A stretch of DNA of 64,000 bases, from NCBI RefSeq assembly GCF_001721295.1, contig NZ_MDDS01000057.1:62001-126000 (forward strand), in the 5' to 3' direction. Positions 34,073 through 44,729 of this stretch are shown in pieces. Under the pieces are notes generated by a model. The model was not told the origin of the DNA, did not search any database, and was given only the letters and a program-made list of their open reading frames with translations. Made by a program: the position numbers and the translations under genes. This DNA is from Sphingomonas turrisvirgatae (GTDB lineage: Bacteria; Pseudomonadota; Alphaproteobacteria; Sphingomonadales; Sphingomonadaceae). Each line of letters starts with the position of its first letter. The first letter of the stretch is position 1.

Positions 34073-35236
34073 CTAAAACCCCTCGGGCAGGTCGATCGGC
34101 CCGACTGCCTCGCGATATCGCGTGACTGCGTAACGATCCGTCATGCCGGCAATAAAATCGGCGATGTGCCGGCTTCGCCACGGCTCTTCGGTCGGCAGGC
34201 AATCGCCCCATCCCTCCGGCATCAGCGCCGGGTCTGCGCTATAGGCCGCGAACAGCCCGCTGACGATGCCTTGGGCCACGTCCGCGGCCGCCAGTTGGCG
34301 TGGGTGGTGATAAAGATTGGCATACATGAAGCGCTTGAGCGTGCGCTCCGCCTCGCGCATCTCGTCGGAAAAACGAGCCAGCGTCATGCCTGCCGCGCGA
34401 ACGTCCGCCACGCTTTCGACCCGCGCCGCCGTGACGCCGCGCCGCGTTTCTTCGATCAGGTCGTTGACCATCACGCCGATCTGCGCCCGCACCAGTTCGC
34501 GCATCAGCCGCTTGGGCTCGCCGCCCGGAAACTGCGCTTGCACCGCTTCCCACCCCCGCGCGACCAGTGGCACCTCAAGTAGCTGTTCGATCGTCAGCAA
34601 TCCGGCGCGCAGGCCGTCGTCGATGTCGTGATTGTCATAGGCGATATCGTCGGCGATCGCCGCGACCTGTGCCTCGAGCGAGGCATGGCTGGCCAGCTCG
34701 AGCGGAAACGCCTGGTCCGCCGCCCTCAGCGCCCAGCCAGGATGTCGCACCGGTCCGTTATGCTTGGCCAGCCCCTCCAGCGTCTCCCACGACAGGTTCA
34801 GTCCATCCCAGCCGGGATAGGGGCTGTCGATCGTCATCAGCGCGCGGAGCGTGTTGCCATTATGGTCGAAACCACCTTGCGCGTGCAGCGCGGCCTTCAA
34901 CGCATCCTCGCCGGCATGTCCAAACGGGGGGTGGCCGATATCGTGCGCCAGGCACAGTGCCTCGGTCAAATCCTCGTTCAGCCCCAGCTGCCGCGCCACC
35001 GTCCGTCCGATCTGCGCAACTTCCAGGCTATGGGTCAGGCGGACGCGAAAATGGTCGCCATCGGGCGCCATGAACACCTGTGTCTTGTGGCGCAGACGGC
35101 GGAAGCTGATCGAATGGACGATGCGATCACGATCGCGCTGGAACGCGTCGCGCGGCCCGCGCGTGGTCCCCTGCCTTTCGGCATGAGCCCGTCCACGGCT
35201 CAGCGCCGGATCACTGGTATAGGGCGCAAGCTTCAC
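34073..35236 (-). CDS. dgt: Deoxyguanosinetriphosphate triphosphohydrolase-like protein
   Basis: This is a 387-aa HD-domain enzyme that removes triphosphate from dNTPs. The first histidine is His69 in [19 protein letters not shown] and the metal-binding HD pair is His98-Asp99 in [28 protein letters not shown] and [16 protein letters not shown] complete the site. The N-terminus [20 protein letters not shown] is typical of the dNTPase type 2 family. It is on the same strand as the SPOR protein gene, 40 bases downstream, and might be cotranscribed with it. Confidence 0.93.
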   Translation of the reverse strand: MKLAPYTSDPALSRGRAHAERQGTTRGPRDAFQRDRDRIVHSISFRRLRHKTQVFMAPDGDHFRVRLTHSLEVAQIGRTVARQLGLNEDLTEALCLAHDIGHPPFGHAGEDALKAALHAQGGFDHNGNTLRALMTIDSPYPGWDGLNLSWETLEGLAKHNGPVRHPGWALRAADQAFPLELASHASLEAQVAAIADDIAYDNHDIDDGLRAGLLTIEQLLEVPLVARGWEAVQAQFPGGEPKRLMRELVRAQIGVMVNDLIEETRRGVTAARVESVADVRAAGMTLARFSDEMREAERTLKRFMYANLYHHPRQLAAADVAQGIVSGLFAAYSADPALMPEGWGDCLPTEEPWRSRHIADFIAGMTDRYAVTRYREAVGPIDLPEGF

Positions 35237-35276
35237 GCGGGGAAGTTCAGGCGAATCGGCATCGCCGCGGCATAGA

Positions 35277-37292
35277 TCAATTTGCCGACAGCTTGTCGAT
35301 CTTCTGCCCGGCCTCGCTGGTAAAGGTGAATGCCGACAAGCCCTTTCTCCCGATCGCGTTCACGAAGCCTTGCGCTTCGCCCGCCGTCTTGAACGGCCCG
35401 GTCAGCAACCGGTTGGTAAAGCGCAGCGGCGTCGTCCAGGGCTGTCTGCCACGAAATTCGGCCGGTGCCTTCGCGACCAGTCCGCGCCATGCCTTAGGCA
35501 AATCGCTCACATTCGCGCCGCCCGCTACCTGCACCCAGATCCGTGCCGGCTCGGCCTTTGCCGGATCGGGCTTGGCCTTCGCCTTCGGGTCCGCTGCCTT
35601 GCCCTTGGCTTCGGCGGCCTTGCCTTTCGCGTTGGCTGGGGTCGGTTTGGCCGCCGCCGCATCGCCCGCCTTGGCGGCTGGCCTGGCCTTGGATTCGACC
35701 TCCTTGCTCCCGCCTGCCGCTCGTGCGGGTTCGGGTCGCGTGGGCTGGACGCGCGTCACCTGCACCGGCGCGGCGGCGGCAGGTGCAGGATCGGGCTGCG
35801 GCGTCGGCTCGGGCGCCGCAGCTTCCGCTCGCTGCTCGCCAGGCATCGGCGCGACGCCCAGTTCGGAAGCGGGAATCGTGATGCCGGCAATGATCCGCGC
35901 GATGACGCTGTCTTCCTTGCCGATCCCCGGGGGCTGTGGCGGCATGGCGGCAGCGACTTGGGCGGCGGGCGCAGCCGGCTGGCTTACGGCCGGTGTGGAT
36001 GACGCAGCTTCGGCAACCTGCGCGGGCTGCGCTTGCACGACCGGATCAACCGGCGGCGGTGTCGCTACGGGCGCGGCTGCAAGCCGCTGCGCCTCGGCTG
36101 CGCGCTGCGCCTCGGCCAGCCGCACCGCTTCCGCCGCCGCGCGCTGCTGCGCCTGCAACTCGGCGACGCGACGGGCCTCGGCTTCCCGCGCCGCCTGTTC
36201 GGACGCAAGCCGTTCGCTCTCGCGCTGCCTTGCGGCCAATGCCTCGCGTTCCTGTTGCGCGCGAATATCGGCCAGCCGCTGCGCTTCGCGCCGATCGGCT
36301 TCCTGCTGCGCCAGCCGCTGCGTCTCGCGCGCTTCCGCCTCACGTACTTGCTGCGCCTGCGCCTCACGTGCCGCCTGCCGGCGTTGCGAGGCGTTCATGC
36401 GCCGCTCCTGCCGCGCCGGTTGGCTGGCCGCTGGCTGCGGGACGCGAGTTTGTTGTGCAGCCGCAAGCGCCACGCCTGGCTCCGGTCGCAACGCCGGCAG
36501 CGGCGGCGCGACGCTCGCATCGGCAATGCGCGCAGGCGTGCGGCGGATCTCACCGAAATGAACGGCGAATGCCTTGTCCGCCGCAGCGAGGGCGGGGAGA
36601 CGGCGGAAAAAGGGTGACAGCGCGGTCCCGAACCCGCCCATCATGCTCGCCGCGATCTTGTCGGCGCCGGCGGCGTCGCCGTTCATCGCCAGGATGAAGG
36701 CCCGCGCGCGCCACGCCGCGCGATCGCTTCGTTTCAACAGCGGATCGAGGATCGTCATGGCCTGCGCCGTATCGCCACTGATTCCCAGCGACAGCGCATA
36801 GCGCCGACGAGTCTCGTCATCCGGGTTCAGCCGCATCGCCACGCGATGCTCGCGCTGGGCATGCCCCTGCGCCCCGATCAGATCATAGGCAAGGCCGCGA
36901 TCGGACGCATAGGGCTCCATCGCCAGCCCGGCACGCGCCGCCGCATCGAACAGCCGCAGCGCTTCGCCGGGCCGCTCGTTGCGCACCATGACCATCGCCT
37001 GCCCGGCCTGAAGACGCGGGTTGCGCGGATCGAGCGCCTGCGCCCGCGCGAAAAAGCCGGCGGCGGCGGAGGGATCGCTCAGCCGAGCGCTCAGCTCGCC
37101 CGCCGACAACAGTGCGCGCACGTTGCGCGGATCGCGCGCCAGCACGCGCATTTCCTCTGCCAGCCGATCGGCGTTGGGCGTCGCCGCCTGCACGACCTCC
37201 TGCGCCGATGTCGGGGCGGCAGGCAAAAGCGCGGCGACAAGTGCCAGCAACGGCACCGACATCAGGGTTCGGGATTGGGACAAGGCGTTCAT
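35277..37292 (-). CDS. TPR, coiled-coil and SPOR domain protein
   Basis: A 671-aa exported protein. The order is a signal peptide ([20 protein letters not shown], cleavage near TSAQE), then TPR-like repeats to about residue 230 ([40 protein letters not shown]). Next come a long Arg/Glu/Gln/Ala coiled coil (about 300-405), a Pro/Ala/Lys-rich linker, and a C-terminal SPOR domain (about 590-665, starting [20 protein letters not shown]). SPOR domains bind denuded septal peptidoglycan, so a division-site role is likely, and the gene follows ftsZ. The ATG at 37292 is preferred over a GTG at 37313. Confidence 0.87.
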   Translation of the reverse strand: MNALSQSRTLMSVPLLALVAALLPAAPTSAQEVVQAATPNADRLAEEMRVLARDPRNVRALLSAGELSARLSDPSAAAGFFARAQALDPRNPRLQAGQAMVMVRNERPGEALRLFDAAARAGLAMEPYASDRGLAYDLIGAQGHAQREHRVAMRLNPDDETRRRYALSLGISGDTAQAMTILDPLLKRSDRAAWRARAFILAMNGDAAGADKIAASMMGGFGTALSPFFRRLPALAAADKAFAVHFGEIRRTPARIADASVAPPLPALRPEPGVALAAAQQTRVPQPAASQPARQERRMNASQRRQAAREAQAQQVREAEARETQRLAQQEADRREAQRLADIRAQQEREALAARQRESERLASEQAAREAEARRVAELQAQQRAAAEAVRLAEAQRAAEAQRLAAAPVATPPPVDPVVQAQPAQVAEAASSTPAVSQPAAPAAQVAAAMPPQPPGIGKEDSVIARIIAGITIPASELGVAPMPGEQRAEAAAPEPTPQPDPAPAAAAPVQVTRVQPTRPEPARAAGGSKEVESKARPAAKAGDAAAAKPTPANAKGKAAEAKGKAADPKAKAKPDPAKAEPARIWVQVAGGANVSDLPKAWRGLVAKAPAEFRGRQPWTTPLRFTNRLLTGPFKTAGEAQGFVNAIGRKGLSAFTFTSEAGQKIDKLSAN

Positions 37293-37436
37293 GCTTGGAT
37301 GCCGCTTAAGCACTGCGCGGCTGAACGCCCAATGTCAGTGCGTCCGGCCAGCGGCGAGATGCGCGACACACGCGGCGGGCCGAAGCGGCTGCGCCCGGTC
37401 CGGCAAGTACCGGACGGGGCGCCAGCCAGCGACTCG

Positions 37437-38927
37437 TTACTGGTTGTTCTGGCGATTGAGGAAGCGCGGGATATCCAGCGGATCCTTGTCGACTTCTTCC
37501 TTCGATCCGCCACGCGCTGCAGCCATCCGCTCGAACAGCGTGCCGCCACGACGTGGCGTCTCGGCGGCGGGTGCCGGCGCCGCATCGTCGTCGCCGCCGG
37601 TCAACCAGCGGCGGCGGATGGTCGGCTCGGGCGGCGGTGCTTCTGCGGCCGGCTGCGGCGCGATCGCCTCGCTGCCAAGCACCAGTTCATCGTCGAACCG
37701 CTTCGGCGCGGCTGTCGGCTCTTCGGCCGGCAGTGGCGCTTCAAGCGTCAGCTCATCGTCCGGCGACCCGCCCGCGGCTTCGGAAAAGCCCGGCTGCGGC
37801 ACCTCGGCGACCGACTCGGCGTCGTAGGCAGGAGCCTGTGCCGGCTCGGCCGCGGCAGCCTCAGCCTCGGTTGCGGGCGCCAGCGGGCGGCGCACGGTGC
37901 CGAACGAGAAGCTGCGCGAGGTATCGGCGGCCGGTGCTGCGGCAACCGGCTTCTTGCCTGGCTCAGCCTCGATCCCGGTGGCGACGACCGACACGCGGAT
38001 CTTGCCTTCCAGTTCGGGGTTGAACGCCGAACCCCAGATGATGTTGGCGTTGTCGTCGACCAGTTCGCGAATATGATTCGCGGCTTCGTCAACTTCCAGC
38101 AGGCGCATGTCGTCGCCGCCGGTGATCGAAACGATGACGCCCTTGGCGCCGTCCAGCGACACGCCGTCCAGCAGCGGGTTGGCGATCGCCTGCTGCGCCG
38201 CCTCGATCGCACGGCTGTCGCCCGATGCTTCGCCGGTGCCCATCATCGCCTTGCCCATCTCGCTCATCACCGAACGCACGTCGGCAAAGTCGAGGTTGAT
38301 AAGGCCAGGCATGACCATCAGGTCGGTAATGCCGCGCACGCCCTGCTGCAGCACTTCGTCCGCCATCTGGAACGCTTCCTTGAAGGTCGTGTTCGCATTG
38401 GCCACCAGGAACAGGTTCTGGTTGGGGATGACGATCAGCGTATCGACGAACTTCTGAAGCTCTTCGATGCCGTCCTCGGCAGACTTCGCGCGCTTCTTGC
38501 CCTCGAACGCGAACGGTTTGGTCACGACGCCAACCGTCAGGATGCCCATGTCGCGCGCCGCCTTGGCGATGACGGGGGCTGCGCCGGTGCCCGTGCCGCC
38601 GCCCATGCCGGCCGCGATGAAGCACATATGCGCGCCATTGAGCGCTTCCTGAACCTGCTCGATCGTCTCTTCCGCCGCCGCACGGCCGATCTCGGGCCGG
38701 CTGCCAGCACCCAGGCCCTGCGTGATCTTCGCGCCAAGCTGAATGCGCTGCGCCGCGGTGGACGCCTTCAGCGCCTGTGCGTCGGTATTGGCGACCAGAA
38801 ACTCGACGCCCTGCACTTCGGCGCGGATCATGTTGGCGATGGCGTTGCCGCCTGCGCCGCCGACACCGATCACGGTGATCCGGGGGGTCAGTTCGTCAAG
38901 ATCGGGCGGGAGGAAGTCGATGCTCAT
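37437..38927 (-). CDS. ftsZ: Cell division protein FtsZ
   Basis: This is the tubulin-like GTPase that forms the Z ring. The 496-aa protein has [18 protein letters not shown], the tubulin signature GGGTGTG at residues 109-115, NTDAQAL, and the T7 loop [18 protein letters not shown]. The globular part ends near residue 320, followed by a long acidic Pro/Ala-rich linker. The C-terminal tail [15 protein letters not shown] is the peptide that binds FtsA. It is the last canonical dcw gene here, separated from ftsA by 136 bases that may carry its own promoter. Confidence 0.98.
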   Translation of the reverse strand: MSIDFLPPDLDELTPRITVIGVGGAGGNAIANMIRAEVQGVEFLVANTDAQALKASTAAQRIQLGAKITQGLGAGSRPEIGRAAAEETIEQVQEALNGAHMCFIAAGMGGGTGTGAAPVIAKAARDMGILTVGVVTKPFAFEGKKRAKSAEDGIEELQKFVDTLIVIPNQNLFLVANANTTFKEAFQMADEVLQQGVRGITDLMVMPGLINLDFADVRSVMSEMGKAMMGTGEASGDSRAIEAAQQAIANPLLDGVSLDGAKGVIVSITGGDDMRLLEVDEAANHIRELVDDNANIIWGSAFNPELEGKIRVSVVATGIEAEPGKKPVAAAPAADTSRSFSFGTVRRPLAPATEAEAAAAEPAQAPAYDAESVAEVPQPGFSEAAGGSPDDELTLEAPLPAEEPTAAPKRFDDELVLGSEAIAPQPAAEAPPPEPTIRRRWLTGGDDDAAPAPAAETPRRGGTLFERMAAARGGSKEEVDKDPLDIPRFLNRQNNQ

Positions 38928-39063
38928 GTCTTACCTGTCTCCATCAGGCGGCGCGCCCCACGAGCATCGCCTGCTTAACCTTCGTTTCTGCACCAAGCCG
39001 ATGGCCGGTGCCAGCGCATTTAACCTGTCATCAACAGTATTTTTCAGTCGGCGCGCCGTATTT
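38928..39063 (-). promoter_or_regulatory. ftsA-ftsZ intergenic region, probable ftsZ promoter
   Basis: At 136 bases this is by far the largest gap within the dcw cluster, so a separate ftsZ promoter is plausible. Two TTAACC words (38975-38980 and 39020-39025, plus strand) resemble CtrA half-sites, and CtrA controls ftsZ in Caulobacter. A near-direct repeat CAGTATTTTTCAGT and GTATTTTCAGT flanks a CGGCGCGCCG palindrome at 39049-39058. No clear -35/-10 pair could be fixed. Confidence 0.35.
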
Positions 39064-40326
39064 TCAGTAGTTCGCCTTGAACGCTGCCATCAGGCGGCTG
39101 AACATTGCCTTGGGATTGGCGCGAACGACAAGCTGCCCCGGATGCTCCAGCGTGCGCAGGTCGACCGGGTCGGCCGCCGCGAAGGTCGCCAGGCCCGCCA
39201 GCGTCGCAAAGGCAGGCCCCGCATGCGCCTCGGGCAGCGCCGACAGGCCGCGCGGCCGCCCCACGCGAACCGATCGGCCCAGCGCCTGCTGCGCATAATC
39301 GGCAATACCCTTCAATTCCGCGCCGCCGCCCGTCAGGACGATCTGCCGCCCGACCGGGTCCTCGAAATGCAGCTTGGTTAGCTCCTCACGGATCATCGCC
39401 ATCAGCCGGTCGAGCCGTTGGCGGATCACCGCGATCAGCTGCGCGCGCGTGATCCGCGTCCCCTCGGCATTCTCCTCGTGCGCCGAAAGCGGCGCGACGT
39501 CGATCATGTCGTGATTGTCGCGCGGCGTCATGTTGGCCGAGCCATAGAAGCACTTCATCCGCTCGGCCTGCCCGCGCCGCGTGCCGAACGCACTCGCGAT
39601 GTCGTCGGTGATGTCGGCCGATCCGCAGGCGATCGAAGCCAGCCCAGTCAGGACGCCGTCCTTGTAGACCGAGACGTTGGTCACCCCCGCCCCGATCTCG
39701 ACCAGCGCGACGCCCAGTTCGCGCTCCTCCTCGGACAGGCAGGCCAGCCCCGTCGCGACCGGCGCGGCGATGATCGACTTGACCTCAAGATGCGCCGAGC
39801 GGACGCACAGGTCCAGGTTGCGCACCGGCGCGCCTTCGGTCGACACGACATGGATATCGACGCCCAGCCGCTCGGCATGCAGACCCTTGGGCTGCTTGAC
39901 GCCGGCAAGCCCGTCCAGCGTGTAGCGCGTGGGTTGCGCGTGCAGCACCATCCGCCCACCTGGATTGATCGCCTCGCGCCCGGCCTGGAGCAATTCATCC
40001 ACGTCCGACTGCTCGACACGGTGTCCGCCCAGATCGACTTCAAGCCGGAGGATGTTCGATTCCATGCCGCCAGCCGAAAAGCTGACCCACACATCCTCGA
40101 TGTTGGTGCCGGCGATCCGCTCGGCCTGCTCGACCGCCTCGCGCACGGCGACTTCGGTTGCGTGCATGTCGGCGATATAGCCGCGCTGCACGCCGCGGCT
40201 CTCGCGCTGGCCGGTGCCCAGCACGACCAGTTCGCCGCCATCGCCCTTTTGCGCGATCAATGCCGAAACCTTCGACGATCCGATATCGAGCGCGGTGATC
40301 AGTCCCTCAGGTGCCGTCTTCGCCAT
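39064..40326 (-). CDS. ftsA: Cell division protein FtsA
   Basis: This actin-like ATPase tethers FtsZ to the membrane and recruits the divisome. The 420-aa protein opens with the phosphate-1 loop ALDIGSSKVSALIAQ. It has the SHS2 (1C) domain in residues about 85-165, the phosphate-2 motif LVEIGAGVTNVSVYKDG, and the adenosine motif IVLTGGGAELKGI. The C-terminus RLMAAFKANY is an amphipathic membrane-binding helix. ATG 40326 follows ftsQ by 21 bases. Confidence 0.97.
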   Translation of the reverse strand: MAKTAPEGLITALDIGSSKVSALIAQKGDGGELVVLGTGQRESRGVQRGYIADMHATEVAVREAVEQAERIAGTNIEDVWVSFSAGGMESNILRLEVDLGGHRVEQSDVDELLQAGREAINPGGRMVLHAQPTRYTLDGLAGVKQPKGLHAERLGVDIHVVSTEGAPVRNLDLCVRSAHLEVKSIIAAPVATGLACLSEEERELGVALVEIGAGVTNVSVYKDGVLTGLASIACGSADITDDIASAFGTRRGQAERMKCFYGSANMTPRDNHDMIDVAPLSAHEENAEGTRITRAQLIAVIRQRLDRLMAMIREELTKLHFEDPVGRQIVLTGGGAELKGIADYAQQALGRSVRVGRPRGLSALPEAHAGPAFATLAGLATFAAADPVDLRTLEHPGQLVVRANPKAMFSRLMAAFKANY

Positions 40327-40347
40327 AAGTCCCCCTAAACGCGCGCT

Positions 40348-41256
40348 TTATTCGCTCACACTGGCCGTTTGAATCTCTCGCCGCTCGACTTGTCCCGGCA
40401 TCCGCACGACCAGTCGCGCGGGATCGCGCATATCGAAGCGCAGATAGCCGCGTCCCAGCAGCCGATCGGCGCCGTCCAGTTCGGCGAACTTCTTCAATGC
40501 CTTGGCAGCATCCGCCTCGCCCTCGGGCAACGCCAGACGCTCGCCGGTGTTGAACGACAGGTCCCAGCGACGGTTACCGATCCACGTCGCCGCCTTGACC
40601 AGCGGCTTGAGCGCCGGCGCAGCATCCAGCAGCCGCTGATAGGCGGGCTGCTGCGCATAGGCGCCGTCGCCGATCACCAGCGGCAGGTCAGGCATCGCCT
40701 CGGCCGATACCGGCTCCAGCAGCACGCCTTCGGCATCGATCAGCATCAGCTGGCCCTTGTGCTGCCAGACCGCCGCCGCCCGTCGCTCGACGATATGGAC
40801 CATCAGCGTGTCGGGCAATCGACGCGACACGCGTGCGTCCGCAACCCAGCCAATGCTCATCAGCTTGCCGCGCACCTCTTCCAGATCGACCAGCGGCATC
40901 GCCTGGCTCTTCTGGTCGAGCGTGTAGTTATAGACCGACATCTTGTCGGCATGCTTGATGCCCGTCACCTCGACCTGCTCGACCCGGAACCCGGCACGGC
41001 CGACCGTCTCGGCCAGCGCGGTGCCGATGATGCCCGGCACCCCGAACAGCGTGGCGACGCCCAGCAGTGAAGCGACCGCGATTCCCGTCAGCCCCCACAC
41101 CGTTACCCGGTGCAGCGTCGCATCGCTCAGCGGCAGCGCCGAGATCGCAAGATCGAGGACATTGGGCTCCTTGCGCTTGGCGACCGCGCGCGAGGGTTGC
41201 GCCGCACGCTTGGGCTTCACCGTCTGACGCTTGGCCGAGCTCGGTTTCCGGCTCAT
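40348..41256 (-). CDS. ftsQ: Cell division protein FtsQ
   Basis: This is a single-span divisome protein of 302 aa. A basic cytoplasmic tail (MSRKPSSAKRQTVKPKRAAQ) precedes a membrane helix around residues 55-80 (WGLTGIAVASLLGVATLFGV). A POTRA domain follows (VEQVEVTGIKHADKMSVYNY onwards), then the FtsQ/DivIB domain (SIGWVADARVSRRLPDTLMV, HIVERRAAAVWQHKGQLMLI). The ATG overlaps the ddl stop (ATGA). Confidence 0.95.
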   Translation of the reverse strand: MSRKPSSAKRQTVKPKRAAQPSRAVAKRKEPNVLDLAISALPLSDATLHRVTVWGLTGIAVASLLGVATLFGVPGIIGTALAETVGRAGFRVEQVEVTGIKHADKMSVYNYTLDQKSQAMPLVDLEEVRGKLMSIGWVADARVSRRLPDTLMVHIVERRAAAVWQHKGQLMLIDAEGVLLEPVSAEAMPDLPLVIGDGAYAQQPAYQRLLDAAPALKPLVKAATWIGNRRWDLSFNTGERLALPEGEADAAKALKKFAELDGADRLLGRGYLRFDMRDPARLVVRMPGQVERREIQTASVSE

Positions 41257-42188
41257 CCCGCATCCTCCTTAAGCGCTTCCTCGACGATCGCCTGCACCAA
41301 CTCCGGATAGGTCATGCCCAACTTCTTCGCCTGTTCAGGCACCAGGCTTAGCGGCGTCATCCCGGGCTGCGTATTCACCTCGAGCAGAAACAGTCCTTCG
41401 ACACCCAGCGTGTCATCCCACCGGAAATCGGAGCGCGACGCGCCCTTGCAGCCAAGCAGGCGATGCGCGTCGAGTGCGATGCGCTGGCAAGCCCGCGCAA
41501 TCTCGTCGGGGATTTCGGCGGGGCAAACATGTTCGGTCAGCCCATCGGTATACTTGGCATCGAAATCATAGAAGCCGCTCTTGGGCCGAAGTTCAGTCAC
41601 CAGCAGCGCCCGATCACCCAGCACCGCCGTGGTCAGTTCCCGCCCGCGAATGAAGGGTTCGGCCAGCAGTTCGTCGAATTCCTGCCAAGGCCCCTTCGCC
41701 TCGGCGCTGATCGGGTTACCATAATTGCCTTCGGCGGTGACGATCGCCACCCCGACCGACGATCCTTCATTGACCGGCTTCAGCACATAGGGCCGCGGCA
41801 GCGGATCGGCTTCATGCAGCGATGCGGTAGATACGACATGCCCGCCGGGCATCGGGATGCCGTGCGGGACCAGTGCCTGCTTCGTCAGTTGCTTGTCGAT
41901 CGCGATGACCGATGTGACCATGCCGCTGTGCGTGTAGCGCAGGCCCATCAGGTCGAGCATGCCCTGCACCGTGCCGTCCTCGCCTGGCGTACCGTGCAGC
42001 GCGTTGAACACCACGTCCGGCTTCGCCGCGGCCAGCCGCGCCGCCACGTCGCGATCCATGTCGATCAGGGTGACCTTGTGCCCCAGCGACTCCAGCGCCT
42101 CGGCGACGCCCTCGCCCGACATCAGCGACACCGGCCGCTCCGCCGACCAGCCGCCCATCAGGACCGCGATGTGCAAACGCTCACTCAC
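41253..42188 (-). CDS. ddl: D-alanine--D-alanine ligase
   Basis: This cytoplasmic ATP-grasp enzyme makes D-Ala-D-Ala for MurF. The 311-aa protein has IAVLMGGWSAERPVSLMSGE, NALHGTPGEDGTVQGMLDLM, the ATP-grasp PYVLKPVNEGSSVGVAIV and RSDFRWDDTLGVEGLFLLEV, with the metal-binding NTQPGMTPLSLVP. GTG 42188 overlaps the murB stop (GTGA), and its stop overlaps the ftsQ ATG. Confidence 0.97.
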   Translation of the reverse strand: MSERLHIAVLMGGWSAERPVSLMSGEGVAEALESLGHKVTLIDMDRDVAARLAAAKPDVVFNALHGTPGEDGTVQGMLDLMGLRYTHSGMVTSVIAIDKQLTKQALVPHGIPMPGGHVVSTASLHEADPLPRPYVLKPVNEGSSVGVAIVTAEGNYGNPISAEAKGPWQEFDELLAEPFIRGRELTTAVLGDRALLVTELRPKSGFYDFDAKYTDGLTEHVCPAEIPDEIARACQRIALDAHRLLGCKGASRSDFRWDDTLGVEGLFLLEVNTQPGMTPLSLVPEQAKKLGMTYPELVQAIVEEALKEDAG

Positions 42189-43111
42189 TTACTCGAACCC
42201 ACGCTTTCCCTGGCGTCGTCGGCGAACATGCCGACACGCTGTATTTCCCATTCCAGCTCGACACCGGAATGCGCTTTCACCTTCGCCCGCACGTCCTCGC
42301 CCAGCCCTTCGATATCGGCACTCGTCGCACCGCCCAGGTTCAGCAGGAAGTTCGTGTGCTTTTCGCTCACCTGCGCGCCGCCGCGCTTCATCCCGCGGCA
42401 TCCGGCGGCATCCACCAGCGCCCACGCCTTCTCGCCCGGTGGGTTCTTGAAGGTCGAACCGCCGGTCTTGCTGCGCAGCGGTTGGGACTCTTCGCGCGCT
42501 GCCGCGATACGGTCCATTTCCGCCTGGATCGCCGCTGGATCGCCCGCCTCGCCCCGAAAGGTCGCGCTCACCACCACTGCGCCCTCAGGTAGCGTCGAAT
42601 GGCGATAGCTGTAACCAAGCTCGTCGACGCTCAGCGCGCGCCGCTCGCCCGACCGCAGCACGACCTCGCACTCGACCAGCACCTCCGCCGTCTCGCGTCC
42701 ATAGGCCCCGCCGTTCATCCGCACGAAGCCGCCCACCGTGCCGGGGATGGAGCGCAGGAATTCGACGCCGGCAATGCCCGCATCGCGCGCGATCGAAGAG
42801 ACCAGAATGCCGCTCGCCCCGCCGCCGCAACGCAGCGTCAGGCCGTCGGCAAAAACCTTGGCGAACGACTTGCCCAATCGCACCACCACGCCCGGCACGC
42901 CACCATCGCGCACGATCAGGTTCGACCCCAGGCCCAGCGCCATGACGGGCATGTTCGAGTCTAAGCCGCTGAGAAACGCGCTGAGATCCTCGACATCCGC
43001 CGGCTCGAACAGCCACTGCGCCGTCCCGCCGCTCTTGAACCACACCAAAGGCGCGAGCGGCGCGTCCGGGGTCAGCTTCCCCCGCACCTTGGGGAGAAGC
43101 GCGACACTCAC
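42185..43111 (-). CDS. murB: UDP-N-acetylenolpyruvoylglucosamine reductase
   Basis: This FAD enzyme reduces UDP-GlcNAc-enolpyruvate to UDP-MurNAc. The 308-aa protein has VWFKSGGTAQWLFEPADVED, LGLGSNLIVRDGGVPGVVVR, SIPGTVGGFVRMNGGAYGRE, the catalytic Ser region RSKTGGSTFKNPPGEKAW and SEKHTNFLLNLGGA. This is the type I arrangement with YSYRHS. I chose GTG 43111 because it overlaps the preceding small gene's stop (GTGA); an in-frame ATG at 43135 lies inside that gene. Its stop overlaps ddl. Confidence 0.95.
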   Translation of the reverse strand: MSVALLPKVRGKLTPDAPLAPLVWFKSGGTAQWLFEPADVEDLSAFLSGLDSNMPVMALGLGSNLIVRDGGVPGVVVRLGKSFAKVFADGLTLRCGGGASGILVSSIARDAGIAGVEFLRSIPGTVGGFVRMNGGAYGRETAEVLVECEVVLRSGERRALSVDELGYSYRHSTLPEGAVVVSATFRGEAGDPAAIQAEMDRIAAAREESQPLRSKTGGSTFKNPPGEKAWALVDAAGCRGMKRGGAQVSEKHTNFLLNLGGATSADIEGLGEDVRAKVKAHSGVELEWEIQRVGMFADDARESVGSSK

Positions 43112-43302
43112 TTCAGCCCCCACAGCTTGGCCCATTGCTTCCAATAGGACAGGTTTGCCTCGGCGACCTTTTGCCCCGCTTCCTGCAGATCGATCATCCG
43201 CTGCCCGGCGCCCAGCGCCTTCTGAGCCGCATCCATCTGCGCCTTCTGCGCGCGAATGATCTCGCGCTGCATGTCGGTGGCGAGGGTGAACCAGTCGCTC
43301 AT
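43108..43302 (-). CDS. 64-aa unknown protein inside the dcw cluster, between murC and murB
   Basis: A 64-residue protein starts at ATG 43302, which overlaps the murC stop (ATGA), and its own stop overlaps the murB GTG (GTGA). It reads [20 protein letters not shown], then [20 protein letters not shown], ending [13 protein letters not shown]. It has no membrane span or signal, is Gln/Ala/Lys-rich, and should form one or two amphipathic helices with an aromatic C-terminus. Double four-base overlaps inside an essential operon argue that it is translated. The helical character recalls phasin-like proteins, but I cannot assign a family. Confidence 0.8.
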   Translation of the reverse strand: MSDWFTLATDMQREIIRAQKAQMDAAQKALGAGQRMIDLQEAGQKVAEANLSYWKQWAKLWGLK

Positions 43303-44729
43303 GCTGCCCGCGCTCGCTGCGCATTGACTGCCTCGGCGAGGCCCGCGGCCCATTTGGTGATGTCGCCCGCGCCCAGACAGACGATCAGGTCGCCCGGTTG
43401 CGCGACGTCCGCCAGCACATCGGCCAGGTCTCCCGCGTCCGCGACCGTCGCGGCCGAACGGTGCCCCCGCTCCAGCGTTCGCGCCACCAGCGCCTGCGCA
43501 TCCACACCATCGATCGCCGCCTCGCCCGCGGCATAGACCGGCGTCACATAGACCAGGTCCGCATCGTTGAACGCCTGCGCAAAGTCGTCCATCAAATTGC
43601 CCAGCCGCGAATAGCGGTGCGGCTGGACGACGGCGATCACCCTGCCCTCCGCGCTCTCGCGTGCCGCCGCCAGCACCGCGCGGATCTCGACCGGATGATG
43701 GCCGTAATCGTCGATCACGATCGCCGGCTTGCCGCTCGCAAAGCCGATCTGGCCAACCTTGGTGAAACGGCGCTTGACCCCGCCGAACTGCGCGAAGCCG
43801 TTCTGGATCGTCGCATCGTCGATGCCCATCTCCAGCGCGACGCCGATCGCGGCCAGCGCATTCTGGACATTGTGCCGCCCCGGCATCGGCAGGTCGATAC
43901 CCTCGATCGACCGAACCGTGCCGTCGCGATTGCGAATGATCGCCTCGAACCGGTTCCCGCCGGGATAGGGCTGCACGTTCACCCCGCGCACGTCTGCCGA
44001 CGCCGCGAAGCCATAGGTCACGATGCGGCGATCGCGAACGCGCGGGATGATCGCCTGCACCTCGGGATGATCCAGGCACAAGAGCGCCGCGCCATAGAAA
44101 GGCACGTTCTCGACGAACTCGACATAGGCGTCCTTGGCCTTGTCGAAGCTGCCATAATGATCGAGATGTTCGGGATCGATGTTGGTCACGACCGCGATGG
44201 TGCCGTCCAGCCGCAGGAACGAACCGTCGCTTTCGTCGGCCTCGACCACCATCCACTCGCTGTCGCCCAGCCGGGCGTTGGAGCCATATTGGTTGATGAT
44301 GCCGCCGTTGATGACGGTGGGATCGACCCCGCCAGCATCGAGCAGCGCCGCGATCATGCTGGTCGTCGTCGTCTTGCCGTGGGTGCCCGCCACCGCGACC
44401 GTGGACTTGAGGCGCATCAGCTCAGCCAGCATCTCCGCGCGCCGCACGACCGGGATGCGCGCGGCATAGGCGGCCTGCACCTCGGGATTGTCGCGACGGA
44501 TCGCGGTCGAAGTGACGACCACCGCCGCATCGCCCAGATTGTCGGCCCGCTGTCCGATCGCGATCGGGATGCCGCGCTTGCGCAGCCCTTCGATCACATA
44601 GCCTTCGGCGCTGTCGCTGCCCTGCACCTTGTAGCCAAGGTTGTGCATCACCTCGGCGATGCCCGACATGCCGATGCCGCCGATGCCCACGAAATGGATC
44701 GTGCCGATGTCCTTGGCCACGCCCTTCAT
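43299..44729 (-). CDS. murC: UDP-N-acetylmuramate--L-alanine ligase
   Basis: This adds L-Ala to UDP-MurNAc, the first Mur ligase step. The 476-aa protein has [20 protein letters not shown], the ATP loop [52 protein letters not shown], and the C-terminal [19 protein letters not shown] with [13 protein letters not shown] 44729 overlaps the murG stop; an upstream in-frame extension to 44882 lies inside murG and is not conserved. Confidence 0.97.
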   Translation of the reverse strand: MKGVAKDIGTIHFVGIGGIGMSGIAEVMHNLGYKVQGSDSAEGYVIEGLRKRGIPIAIGQRADNLGDAAVVVTSTAIRRDNPEVQAAYAARIPVVRRAEMLAELMRLKSTVAVAGTHGKTTTTSMIAALLDAGGVDPTVINGGIINQYGSNARLGDSEWMVVEADESDGSFLRLDGTIAVVTNIDPEHLDHYGSFDKAKDAYVEFVENVPFYGAALLCLDHPEVQAIIPRVRDRRIVTYGFAASADVRGVNVQPYPGGNRFEAIIRNRDGTVRSIEGIDLPMPGRHNVQNALAAIGVALEMGIDDATIQNGFAQFGGVKRRFTKVGQIGFASGKPAIVIDDYGHHPVEIRAVLAAARESAEGRVIAVVQPHRYSRLGNLMDDFAQAFNDADLVYVTPVYAAGEAAIDGVDAQALVARTLERGHRSAATVADAGDLADVLADVAQPGDLIVCLGAGDITKWAAGLAEAVNAQRARAA

